Shown here one piece after another: positions 20,157-30,182 of a DNA stretch of 64,000 bases. The notes beneath the pieces are model-generated. The model was not told the origin of the DNA. It saw nothing but the letters and a program-made list of their open reading frames with translations, and searched no databases. Where the stretch lies: the NCBI GenBank assembly GCA_016808115.1, contig JAEQBH010002851.1, positions 310,001 to 374,000 on the forward strand. The letters are read 5' to 3'. How positions within the stretch are numbered: position 1 is the first letter of the stretch; each line of letters begins with the position of its first letter. A program made the position numbers and the translations under genes. The stretch comes from Tetrastigma voinierianum. Its lineage: Eukaryota; Streptophyta; Magnoliopsida; Vitales; Vitaceae.

Positions 20157-22599
20157 TAATTAATTATAAATCAGAGCACCTCTTTCCCAAATTTCAACCC
20201 GTTTGACTGGTCCGAACCGAGTCCAGGTTGCTCTATTGTCACTCAATCACCTTATCAAAGTCATTTATCAAAAACACGCCGTAGCGTTACACTTCAGTTG
20301 GCATAAAATCCTTTTCAAATATGTGGAAGTGTTTTTAAAGGGGTAAGCTCATTTCATTTCATTCATGCAAAAGTTCAATTACTATAAAGGCATATCAAGC
20401 CTTTTCAAATGATTTACAAAATAGATATTCAGAGTTGAAATTGTTTTTACAAAATGTTAATGTTCACAAGAAATGGAATGAATGCATATGACGGAGCATA
20501 CTCCGTTAACTTTCTGAATGACTCGACGCTCCTTAATCTTGCCTTCGGTCCGCTTTCAATCACTATCAATCACTCGGTACCTGTACATTGATAAAAACAA
20601 TACGCTAAGCATTTTCATGCTTAGTGGTTCTATACAATTCCATTCTTCAGTTTCAATTTAAGTCAAATCATGCAATTTTGCTAAACAATACTTTCAAATC
20701 TTTTTGGATGATCAATGTCAATACAATACATATACTTGTTTCATATTCAAACATTTATGGTTCATTGATCATTTCAAATATACACTTTCATATGTTATAA
20801 ATCATTTATAACCAAATCATGCATTTCACAATGCTCTTTTAAATTTCAATTTGCAATCATACGTTTCAATTCCAATTTGTCACAATCTCAAATCAATTCA
20901 ATTCGGTTCAGCCCTTAACAAATTTAACTTATGTTTTCAATATACAGATATCAATCACTAAAGACAAGCCCCAGCTGGGTCGCAAGATAAAAACAGCTTT
21001 ATAACATAGTACGGTCCCAAGTGGCCGCCGACCGGGTTATTAAAAATCAATTAGTGAACACTACCGATACAGTCCCGCTGGGTTGTTGATCGGAGTGACA
21101 CATCAATACAATCATTCGCAGTACTGCTATTTTGACCCCTATTGGTATACCAATCTATCCTTCATACGAACTAAACGATTAACATTCAATTAAGGGCGTT
21201 TCAAATCTGAGCAACATACAAGCATAATATGTACATTTGTATAAATGTTCATTTTCAATACTCATGCAATTTTCATTTGCAAACATTTCACAATAAATTT
21301 CTTCAAATCAATTAAAACAATTCAATATGTTTTTCTTATGCATTTAGAACAAATAGTTCAAATCTTGAAACGAGAATAGGAGAAGATAGAACAAACAAAA
21401 ATCGTCACTTTGATTTCGATCTTCAGAATCTCGACTTCAATGTGGGCTTTCCTCCTTGTCAGCCCCTATTCAAATACAATGACAATCACATATTAGTAGG
21501 TTATTCTATGAGTTTTCGTTAGGTTTATGTCTACCCGATACCCCTTCACTTGCAAAATTTTATGGGGACACATGAGCCATAATTTGCTCATGCTTCCTTC
21601 AAGAAAATTTTAGCTCTATGAGTCTATTTTTAGTATGAATTTGAATCATCTCATTTGAATCATCCAAACTCAAGTTACGGAATTTTAATGTCAAACTGGT
21701 CAGTATGCTTAGCTCACTCGATTACCTACTCAAGATTCACCTCAGGGTCTTAAATCCATAAATTGGTAATAATTCCTTCTAATAATTTGTAGCTATGGTT
21801 CTAAGGTTTCCTCTCCAACTGGAACTCACTAAACCTTCAAGTTATTGCATTTACATCCAGATCACTCTCTTCCACTTGCAAAGGCACTCCACTATTCTTA
21901 CACATAACTCCACTCTAACTTTCGGGAACTTTGGGGTTACACTTGCATGTACTCCTTAAAGTATATTATTTCTAGAAGCATATTTTAATTCAGAATTTGA
22001 ATCACTCAATTTGGATGAGTGAAACTCAACTTATGGTCAAACACTATAACAATACTAAAAATAGAGCATAACTCTGAGCTACCCGAGCCCACCTTTAAGC
22101 CCGTCCGTATTTGGGAGCCTTAGAGCATAATTTTCCTGACCCTTCTATAAATCTCTTAGACCTATCTCTATGGTTCTTTAACAATTTGACTCACTTCATT
22201 TGAAGATTATAACTTTAATTTTATAGCCAAACAAGAATGTGGGTCTTGACAAAATTTTTAACAAAGATTTCCTTTAAAAACCCAACATTTTTCCCTTTTT
22301 ACAAATAGTCCTCCAAACCAATCCAAACATCAAAACCAACCATGAAATCCACCCAAAACAACTCCAAAAGCGGTTTAGAATCAATAAAAAAAACCCTTCT
22401 TTACCCAAGTTAGGCCTTTTTCCCAAAATCAAAATCACAAATGATGAAGCTAGGGTTTTGTTTTCTTACCTTAGCCTCTTCAAATCTCCACTTCTAAGTT
22501 GCTTGATCACAAAGGAGCAAGAAGTGGGAAGAAACCCCACCTTGAACTTGATCTTTCCCAAGCCCTATCCTCTTCTCCCCCTTTTCTCATCTCCTTTTC
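20157..22599 (-). repeat. Family A chromovirus 5' LTR, first part
   Basis: Parallels 14284-16795 for most of its length, but the first ~150 bp (the TGTCACAACCCGG end) are missing or replaced. The LTR is interrupted at 22599 by a younger retrotransposon and resumes at 26332. Without the insertion it is ~2.97 kb, about the size of its partner. Confidence 0.88.
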
Positions 22600-23570
22600 T
22601 GATGCAGGAGCATCTATAAACACACCAAACATTGGGAATTCAAAGCACTAATTGAAGAATTGATTTGGGGAGGTCAGAAGGATTGAATACATGTGAAAAC
22701 TCCTTTTGGACCTCATTTGGGCCTTGGAAGGCAAAAACGTGGAGTCGCCCATATTGATTTTAGAGCATTTGTTGGTGAGATTTGCTCAAGATTTTGTTTA
22801 TCCCTTTTGGGAAGATTTGCTTTATTTATTTTAGAAAGTTTGCTTTATTTATTTTAGGAAGATTTTCTTTATTTATTTTAGGAAGATTTCCTTTATTTAT
22901 TTTAGAAAGTTTGCTTTATTTATTTTAGAAAGTTTGCTTTTAAGAGTTGCTTTTTGTAATTTAGAAAGTTTCTTTTCCTAATTAAAGTAGGAGTTTCTTT
23001 ATTTGATTTAGAAAGTAAGGGGCTTATATACCCCCATAATGTAGTCTTTTAAAATATCAGTTCAAGTTTAATAATATTTCAGATTTCTCTTTTTAAGAGT
23101 TCTCTCTTGTTCTCTTATCTCTTGGGTGGATTCCCTTGGGGACGAGTTCGTGGCTTCTCATACCTAGGTGGATTCCTTGGTGGCGAAGTCTCTGTTCGAC
23201 TTATCAGTCAACCTGTCCATAGTTGATTGTAGGCGCCTTCACTCCATCATCTATCTTGTGTGGATCGTTTCGATATAAGCCGGTGCGTAACCACTCTTGT
23301 GCAAACCTACTTTCCATCACCATCTCATCTTCTCTAAACTTTCCTTAGCCATATTTTTCAACCTCGACCCAAAACTTTCCAAATCTTGTTCCATACTACC
23401 AAAACCTTCTAAATACCCCTTTCCCCTTATATACCATAAATTCACCTTTCTTAACCAAATCTCTAAAATTCGTCCATAACCTATTTTGGCCCAAAGAAAA
23501 CTACCCCCGAGCCCATAATATTTTGACTTACAAGCTTACGGATGCGTCCGTCAGTTCTGACCTTGCATCA
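22600..23570 (+). repeat. 5' LTR of the nested TGATGC element
   Basis: 971 bp from TGATGCAGGAGC to CTTGCATCA. A transcript start probably lies downstream of TTATATACCCCC near 23025-23040, a TATA-like feature repeated in the 3' LTR near 25775. It pairs with 25336-26331, with many single-base and short-indel differences. Confidence 0.9.
22800..23010 (+). repeat. Short T-rich tandem repeats within the LTR
   Basis: Variants of GCTTTATTTATTTTAGAAAG (about 30 bp per unit) repeat roughly five times. The same block occurs in the 3' LTR at about 25540-25740 with one unit altered. Likely upstream promoter-region repeats. Confidence 0.75.
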
Positions 23571-23573
23571 AAG

Positions 23574-23585
23574 TGGTATGAGCTC
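23574..23585 (+). promoter_or_regulatory. tRNA-Met-type primer-binding site
   Basis: TGGTATGAGCTC starts 3 bp after the LTR end. It matches the initiator-Met primer-site consensus TGGTATCAGAGC at 9 or 10 of 12 positions. Confidence 0.8.
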
Positions 23586-23725
23586 ATGGATTTATGGTGA
23601 TCATAAGGCGGAAACGGTGTGCTTGATGCTAGAGACAAGATCTCTGAATACGAGTTTGAGTCGTTCACTAGCGAGGAGGAAAAATATGATTTTTATATGA
23701 AGAGCTTTTTGCGGCCCTAGTCAAC

Positions 23726-24504
23726 TTGAAGGTTTCTTGGGGCCTGAGAAAGCTAAAGGTATGTAATATGCGGGACTATGATTATCATGGGAAGTATGAT
23801 TACACTACCAGAATGAAGATTACTATAAGAGGCATGGTAACTATGATGAAGGCTTTAGATTCAATCCAAAATTTAACATTCCAGAATTCGATGGAAGGAT
23901 GGATCCTGATGAATTTTTGGATTGGCTTAATATGGTGGAGCATGTCTTTGAGTATTATGATTCCCTTGAACATGAAAAAGTGAAGTTGGTGGCTACAAAG
24001 ATGTGCAAGAATGCTTCTATTTGGTGGAAAAACATGAAGAGACAACGTGAAGAGATGGTAAAAGAAGATTCAAACTTGGGGAAAGATGAAGAAAGAGCCC
24101 AAGGAAGTACCTTCCGCTTTAACTATCGCGAGATATCTTCCCTCCAAAGTGGAAAGCAACGAGATTTGAGTGTGGAGGAGTATTCGGCTAAGTTTGTAAA
24201 CTTGATTATCAAGGAGACTTGCAAGAGGCCGGGAAATATGCATAGCCCACCACTACATTCTTTGGTTTGAGATGCAGTATTGCTAAGTTATTTTTTACAA
24301 CCATATAATAGTCTTCCAGATGTGATGAAACTTGCTTTGAAAGTTGGGACTAAAAAAAGTATGGAAACTCTACTATAACTAAGAGTGTGGCTAATGAAGA
24401 GGTTTGTTGAGGTTCTAATTCTTGGAATCCTAGTGGTATGAAAACTACCCACACTTTCAGTAAAGTGAAAACACTTTACAAGAATTGGCTTCTAAAACCA
24501 GACG
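23726..24504 (+). pseudogene. Gag capsid relic of the nested element
   Basis: The best frame, 23899-24270, has MDPDEFLDWLNMVEHVFEYY, LEHEKVKLVATKMCKNASIW, FRFNYREISSLQSGKQRDLS and VEEYSAKF. This is the retrotransposon gag family, with the preceding NIPEFDG phrase in another frame at ~23870. Gag forms the virus-like particle. The frame breaks near 23890 and again after 24270, and sequence to the zinc knuckle (24280-24500) is shifted with stops. Confidence 0.88.
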
Positions 24505-24546
24505 TGCTTTAAGTGCCAAGGATTGGGGCATATTGATTCTAAATGT
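24505..24546 (+). pseudogene. CCHC zinc knuckle of gag
   Basis: Reads CFKCQGLGHIDSKC, a perfect C-x2-C-x4-H-x4-C nucleic-acid-binding knuckle, followed by an acidic EEDEAKEED stretch. It binds template RNA during packaging. The local frame is open but disconnected from the capsid frame. Confidence 0.92.
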
Positions 24547-24659
24547 CCTAACCAAAAAGCGTTTGCCTTAACTGAGGAAGATGAAGCCAAGGAAGAAGAT
24601 GTTGAACAAGTGATCAAACCTAACCATATCCAAGAAGATGAGGAGAAGAGTTCCTCTTA

Positions 24660-25040
24660 GTGAATTTTGATTCTGAATCAAAGATGTTTGAAGCGACAAC
24701 TTTGGTTGTTGAAGAAACCGAAAGTGAAAAGGAATTCTCACTAGAAGCAAAATCGATTATAGAATTTGTTGATGTAATGCCTGAAGAAATACCACGCAGT
24801 TTTCCCACCTATGAGGATATTCAACACCAAATAGGCCTCATACCAGGTTTGGTTTTCCTTAATAAGCTAGCCTCATGAAGAATACAAGGGCGTGAAGAGT
24901 TTAAAGCAGAGTTGATGATTTTCTTGTGAGGCTTGTTCAAGAGAGTGAAAGTTCCTATGTGGTTCCTTTATGTTGGTGCATGAAAAAGATGGATCTTGGA
25001 GATGTGTTTTGATTGCCCAAGATTTCAACAACATTTTTAT
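24660..25040 (+). pseudogene. Pre-RT linker and first RT motifs, truncated
   Basis: The frame 24660-24878 contains MPEEIPRSFPTYEDIQHQIG and LIPGL, the stretch just before gypsy RT. Shifted frames then give VQESESSYVVPL-like and VHEKDGSWRC (family: KKDGSWRMC). Homology ends near 25040. The catalytic palm (YxDD), RNase H and most of integrase are absent. Confidence 0.8.
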
Positions 25041-25335
25041 TCATGAGAGCAAGATTCGACAAAGGCGAAAATTGGAGCGATATGAAGAGCGATATGAAGG
25101 TTATCAGCGGTGTATTTGATCGGGGAGGATGGATCGGTTACATTGATAAAGAGGGTGTTCCAAATCGTGCACAAGAATAGATGGTTCTTCAAGATTATTA
25201 AGAAGATCATAAGAATGCTTACAAGGTTAAATTGCCGGTGGCTATGATATCTTGCCTACATTCAAGGTTAAGGATTTGAGGTCTTATCATGGTGAGAAGA
25301 CTTGAGGACAAGTCTTTTTCCCAACTATAGGGGTT
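25041..25335 (+). pseudogene. Deletion scar and pol 3' end with polypurine tract
   Basis: After unplaceable sequence at 25041-25190, reading resumes with KNAYKVKLP and LPTFKVKDLRSYHG, the usual last residues of gypsy pol (NAYKVDLP...FNVSDL). Next come GAGGACAAGTC and TATAGGGGTT, a short purine tract before the 3' LTR. RT palm through integrase has therefore been deleted. Confidence 0.75.
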
Positions 25336-26331
25336 TGATGCGGAGCATCTGTAAACACACCAAACATTGGGAATTCAGCACTAATTATTGAAGAATTGGA
25401 TTGGGGAGGTCAAGACGCATTGAATACATATGAAAACTCCTTTTTTGGACCTCATTTGGGCCTTGGAAGGCAAACATTAATTGAGTTAGACGAGCCCACG
25501 ATGTGGGCGCCATATTGATTTTAGAAAGATTTCTTTATGAGATTTGCTTTCCAAGATTTTGTTTATCCCTTTTGGGAAGATTTGCTTTATTTTAAGTTTG
25601 CTTTATTTATTTTAGGAAGATTTGCTTTTATTTATTTTAAGTTTGCTTTATTTATTTTAGAAAGTTTGCTTTATTTATTTTTAGAAAGTTTGCTTTTAAG
25701 AGTTGCTTTTTGTAATTTAGAAAGTTTCTTTTTCCTAATTAAAGTAAAATTTCTTTATTTGATTTAAGTAAGGGGCTATATACCCCCGTAATGTAGTCTT
25801 TTAAAATATCGAGTTCAAGTTTAATAATATTTCATATTTCTCTTTTTAAGAGTTACTCTTTGTTATAGCATCTCTTGCAGGTGGATTAGCTAGGGACGAG
25901 TTCGTGGCTTCTCATGCCATAAGTGGATTCCTTGGTGGCGAAGTCTTTGTTTGGCTTATCAGTCAACGATCCATAGTTGATTGTGGGCGCCTTCACTCCA
26001 TCATCTATCTTATTGTGGATCGTTTCATTAAGCGGGTAAGTAACCACTCTTGTCACAATTTACTTTCCCATCACCATCTCATCTTTCTCTCTAAACTTTC
26101 CATAACCATATTTTCAACCTCAACCCAAAACTTCACCAAATCTTGTTCCATACTACCAAAACCTTCCTAAATACCCGCTTTCCACTTATATACCATAAAT
26201 TCACCTTTCTTAACTTAGAAAATCTCTAAAATTCGTCCATAACCTATTTTGGCCCAAGAAAACTACCCCAAACCCATATTTTGACTTACCTAAACTTCTG
26301 GATCATCCATCACGGTCCCAACCTTGCATCA
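25336..26331 (+). repeat. 3' LTR of the nested TGATGC element
   Basis: 996 bp, TGATGCGGAGC to CTTGCATCA. Relative to the 5' LTR it carries a short insertion near 25470-25500 and several indels, so the element is not very recent unless sequencing error contributes. Confidence 0.9.
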
Positions 26332-26856
26332 TTTTCTCAAAAACGGGATTGCTTAAGAATGAGCTCCCAAAGACCACATTTTGGTCTTTATCCTCATTTA
26401 AGTGTAAGGCCATGTTTGGCCTTCCACACCTATTCTCATTTTCTCATTTTTTTGGTCTTAAGTCACTTATTTTTCATAAGGCCTTGTTTGGCCACAAAAA
26501 AAAAAAATGCATTCTTTTGACTTAAGTTTCTCCCTATTTGCTTTATAGCCCATATTTCATTTTATTTGCACTTCAACTCTCATATTTACACTTGGACATA
26601 TAAACTTGTTTACAATTGACCCTTAGGTCCTCATTTTACAAATTCTATATTTGCCCTTTTTCACTTGGATTTATTTTCGGGTTCAATTAATTTCTCATTT
26701 TAGCATATAATATTTGCATTTGGCTTTTAGCCATATAATCATTTAATCAATATTCATTTAACAATTCTCGGAAAATACCCAAGTTGGCTCAATTTATACC
26801 CGGAATATATAAAAAAATTTATTATAAAAATTATAGGGTAATTTTGGGGCGTTACA
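26332..26856 (-). repeat. Family A chromovirus 5' LTR, second part
   Basis: Resumes at the duplicated TTTTC and matches 16795-17309 closely (for example TGAGCTCCCAAAGACCACAT and TAGCATATAATATTTGCATT). Ends GGGGCGTTACA, the outer terminus. The following TAAGC does not match the CCTAC that precedes the left LTR at 14284, so no target duplication is visible for the outer element. Confidence 0.9.
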
Positions 26857-28980
26857 TAAGCTACGTCATTACTTTAACAAACAAGAGGGCATAACATCAT
26901 CTAATAGAAAGTGGGGATCATCTCCCAAGTCCATAAGACAGTTTTAGGGCAATCAAACACCCATCAAAAATACATTCTACATACAATCCATTATAGATAA
27001 CCAAAATACTAGTATTATAACAAAATGCGACTACAAGGTGAGGCAGTACACCAATCCTCCCTTCATGTTGCTCTAGGACCTCCCAAGGTATTTTGAACCC
27101 TTTTTGGTACTGTTGTTGGTCATTAGGAGTTACATCTGCATCTAAAAGTCATATAAAGGAAGGGGTGGCATTCTTGCATTCTTAGTAAGTGCCTAACCAC
27201 TAAGGGGCTATGGGAAATATAGTTAATATTCATAAATAAATATATATACAGGATTTATTTAAATACCCCGAACAAGGAAATATTTGATAAATAGTTTCAC
27301 ATAAAGTCAAGCAGCACAAGCATCAACTCATCGCCAACACACTCACATCATTCACCTAATGATTTAACAACAAACATGATTTAGAAAAAAAATGTGAATG
27401 AAATTCAATTGAGATGTTATGCAATGCACTATTATTCTAGGGCTTTCACCGAAGGATATGCATCCATACCCTAATACACTCTCCATTCGAAGTCTTCCTG
27501 GAGTAAGGTTTTGTGTCTTTCACACTAGGGATATCATTCCCTTCTTAATTTGCCTCTCCTGGGCCTTTCCTTTTTGTCGTTCTTTCACAGGCATGATGTA
27601 AATGTCATACAACAATTTCAAATGATCCATTTCAACATTTTCAAATAACTCATAAACAACCAAACAATTTTTCAATCCTTCAAGGAAATTCCATAACTTT
27701 ACATCAATGCTAAAGTCATTATTTCCATATATAGACACATTGCACAATCCCCAAATAATTAATATAAATATTCACATTTAACTCAGACAATTTTTCAAAC
27801 ATTCAAGGGATATCCATAACCCCATATTAGTACCAAAGTCTTTATTTTACATTCAAACACATTACAAGGTTACCCAAATAATGAATATAAATATTCACAT
27901 TCAACCCAAAACAAGTTTCAAATCTTCAAGGCACCTTCATCACCCCCAAGATACACTTAAGGACATTAAATTCATAATAATACATACTACCAAGGCTTCA
28001 AATAATTAACTCCAACATTAAAATGTTTTTAATAATCCAACAATCTCACAAAGCAATAAAATTTCTCTTAACTATACAAATATCACAAAAACCCAAAAGC
28101 AAGACATCAATACTAACAAATAAAAATCTCACCAATTGCAATACAATGTAAAACATCCATCGCATGACAAACATCAACCGAATGAAGCATATTAACCAAT
28201 GGTTTTTCCAAAAATTACAAAATAAAAGTTTTAGGGTTAAAACACCCTACCTCAAATCCAGAAAATCAAATCGTTAGAATGAAAATCCGTCACCACACGA
28301 TCGTTCCTTACATCGAATATGATAACCCTTCAAAGTTTGGAATTAATCGAAAGTTGTTTGGCTACAAAATCATAAACTCTAGCTGTATGGGAATTTCTCC
28401 CCTTTTCTTTCTTTGCGCCACAAGCTCCCAGCCCGACTCCTCCTCTTCAACTCTTTTTTATTTTTTCTCATTTTTGTCTTATCTTTACACATTCCCATTC
28501 GGTTTTAATATTTTATTTATTTATTATTATTATTATTATTTTACACAAATAACTATAAAACCCAATACAATTTATTTCCTTACAATGTTTTCTATTATAT
28601 AAATACATATTACTATACATATATTTTTCAAATAATGTTTCTCATAGTAAATAATTTATTTATTATTATCATTATTAGAAAGGAAAATAAGTATTAATAG
28701 CAAAAATAATAATACTAATAATGATAATCTATGTGCACATACTTATCCCAAACAACATAATTTATATTATTAATATCTAGCAAGTTTTATTTTATACCTT
28801 AATCATCGATTTTATTTTTTCTTATTTTTATTTATTTTTATTTTTTAAGTCAACGTGGCAAAATTCAATGTCCTCCATTGACTGCCAAAAGTCTTAAATT
28901 TTCTGTCACACACCTTTTGTCAGTCGTTCTTATTTGGTAAAGTTCACCTTTTGTCAATCGTTCTTATTTAGTAAAGGTTT
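26857..28980 (-). repeat. Degenerate LTR-like or intergenic DNA, probably another chromovirus LTR
   Basis: No ORF of note and no second copy in the window. Phrases such as CTTAGTAAGTGCCTAACCAC near 27190 and CTACCTCAAATCC...CACACGATCGTTCC near 28250-28310 resemble the promoter and leader blocks of minus-oriented Tekay-type LTRs. Three loosely repeated ~120-bp stretches (TTTTCAAATCCTTCAAGG-like) lie at 27640-27960. Terminal bases are not identifiable, so the call is tentative. Confidence 0.35.
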
Positions 28981-29023
28981 CTCGATTCAAAAGATCCTAA
29001 GTGACCTCTATCTTCTCCTTTCC

Positions 29024-29165
29024 CATAAGTCATCACTTGCAACCTCACCAAATCTATTGTTTTTCTTTCTTTAATAACATCAAAATTAATCGAATGAGAA
29101 TTCTTCTTGACTTTTTCCCACTTTTTTAAAACATATATGTATTTTTTTATTCATTTCTCTCTTCT
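29024..29165 (+). repeat. Dispersed ~135-bp repeat, copy 2 (uninterrupted)
   Basis: Paralogue of 13483-13617. It runs on through CTCTCTTCTCCTTTCCC where copy 1 is broken by the GC-rich DNA element, so it serves as an empty-site reference. Confidence 0.85.
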
Positions 29166-29380
29166 CCTTTCCCGATCCCTCAGACCCATCCATACACTCT
29201 CCTCTTTCTATCTCTCCTTTCTCTTTTCTACTTTCCCACTTCCCATCAGACCCATCCATGCATCCTCTCTTTGACTCTTTCTCTCTTTCTCTCTCTCTCA
29301 AACACCTCCCCTCCTCTCTCTTCTCTATCCCTCTCTCACATGGGTCTCCCTCTATCCCTCTCTCACATGGGCTTTGAACT

Positions 29381-29425
29381 TTATCTTTAATCTTTCAAAA
29401 TTTGAAAGATAAAGATTAAAGATAA
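29381..29425. repeat. AT-rich imperfect inverted repeat (foldback)
   Basis: TTATCTTTAATCTTTCAAA at 29381-29399 is followed by TTTGAAAGATAAAGATTAAA and GATAA. The right arm is the complement with a 6-bp insertion. Further mirror-like TTTAAATT/AATTTAAA segments continue to about 29525. Confidence 0.7.
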
Positions 29426-29544
29426 ATTTTGAAATTCAAATTTATCTTCAACCTTTAAATTTTCAATTTAATTTTAAGCTTTGGACATCAATTTCAATTT
29501 AAAGGCTAAAGATAAATTTAAAATTTAGAAGTAATAAAAATAAG

Positions 29545-29546
<2 letters not shown>

Positions 29547-29606
<60 letters not shown>

Positions 29607-29752
29607 TTTAATTTAAAAATAAATGTAAATAAAAATATTTAATTAAAAAAAACTAAAAGCTAAATTTCTTTTTTAAATATTTTAATTTTAAGTTCAATTT
29701 TAATTTTTAGACTTTAATTTTAATTTAACAAACAAGTATACATTTACTTTAG

Positions 29753-29801
<49 letters not shown>
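29547..29801. repeat. Two long AT dinucleotide microsatellites
   Basis: Alternating AT runs of roughly 55 bp (29547-29601) and 48 bp (29754-29801), separated by AT-rich DNA. They lie within 360 bp of the array's left edge. Confidence 0.9.
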
Positions 29802-29804
<3 letters not shown>

Positions 29805-29906
29805 ATAATTAAAAGTTAAGTCAAATTTATTTTAAATTTTAAATTAAAGTTCATTTTTGATAATTTTAATGAATGGTATTTAAAAATGAAAGTATTTATC
29901 TTAAAG

Positions 29907-30182
29907 TATTTAGCTCGGCTGGAGCGTGACTCTCACTTCTAAATGATTCCTAAGGATTAGAAGTTGGTAACCCTTGTTCTTTGGGGTTAACACTTTCAAT
30001 AACTTCTTCAACTGGATTCGGAAGACAATCCATCTATACAAATACCAGGACATCCACATAATGGGCCAACACTTTTCTATACATATGCACTTTTCCCATC
30101 TTACATCTTATACTCTATACAGAATCGCCTAAGCATGGGAACTTTTAGGAAACGCTGAAACCTAGGCTTTGATACGACTTGG
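29907..30182 (-). repeat. Array: partial internal segment at the left edge
   Basis: Homology to other internal segments starts at TATTTAGCTCGGCTGGAGCG, leaving out the polypurine tract half. It includes the 5'-leader part (AACGCTGAAACCTAGGC) and a decayed primer site before LTR 1. Confidence 0.85.

Larger units (their letters stand above)
22600..26331 (+). mobile_element. Nested deleted Ty3/gypsy retrotransposon with perfect ends and 5-bp target duplication
   Basis: 3.73 kb, inserted in the family A LTR. It begins TGATGC and ends GCATCA (6-bp terminal inverted repeats) and is flanked by TTTTC at 22595-22599 and 26332-26336. LTRs are 22600-23570 and 25336-26331. The 1.77-kb internal region has a primer site, gag with zinc knuckle, the start of RT and the end of pol; the rest of pol is deleted. 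Because it splits an LTR of the outer element, it is the younger of the two. Confidence 0.93.
28981..29906. other. Simple-sequence-rich spacer on the left side of the array
   Basis: Contains the second copy of the dispersed 135-bp repeat (29024-29165), a CT-rich tract (29150-29360) with a 68-bp duplication (CAGACCCATCCAT at 29179 and 29247), an AT-rich foldback region and two long AT dinucleotide runs. No gene. The minus-strand frame at 29086-29301 is a translation of the CT tract. Confidence 0.6.

Noticed and set aside
14284..26856. A complete, potentially active retrotransposon
   Set aside because: Gag, protease active site and integrase core are missing and every remaining domain is frameshifted.
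28279..28602. 107-codon ORF at 28279-28602
   Set aside because: Begins in LTR leader-like sequence and ends in a T/Y/F-rich simple-sequence stretch; no domain.
29086..29301. Glu/Arg/Lys-rich minus-strand ORF
   Set aside because: Translation of a CT-rich tract with a 68-bp duplication.
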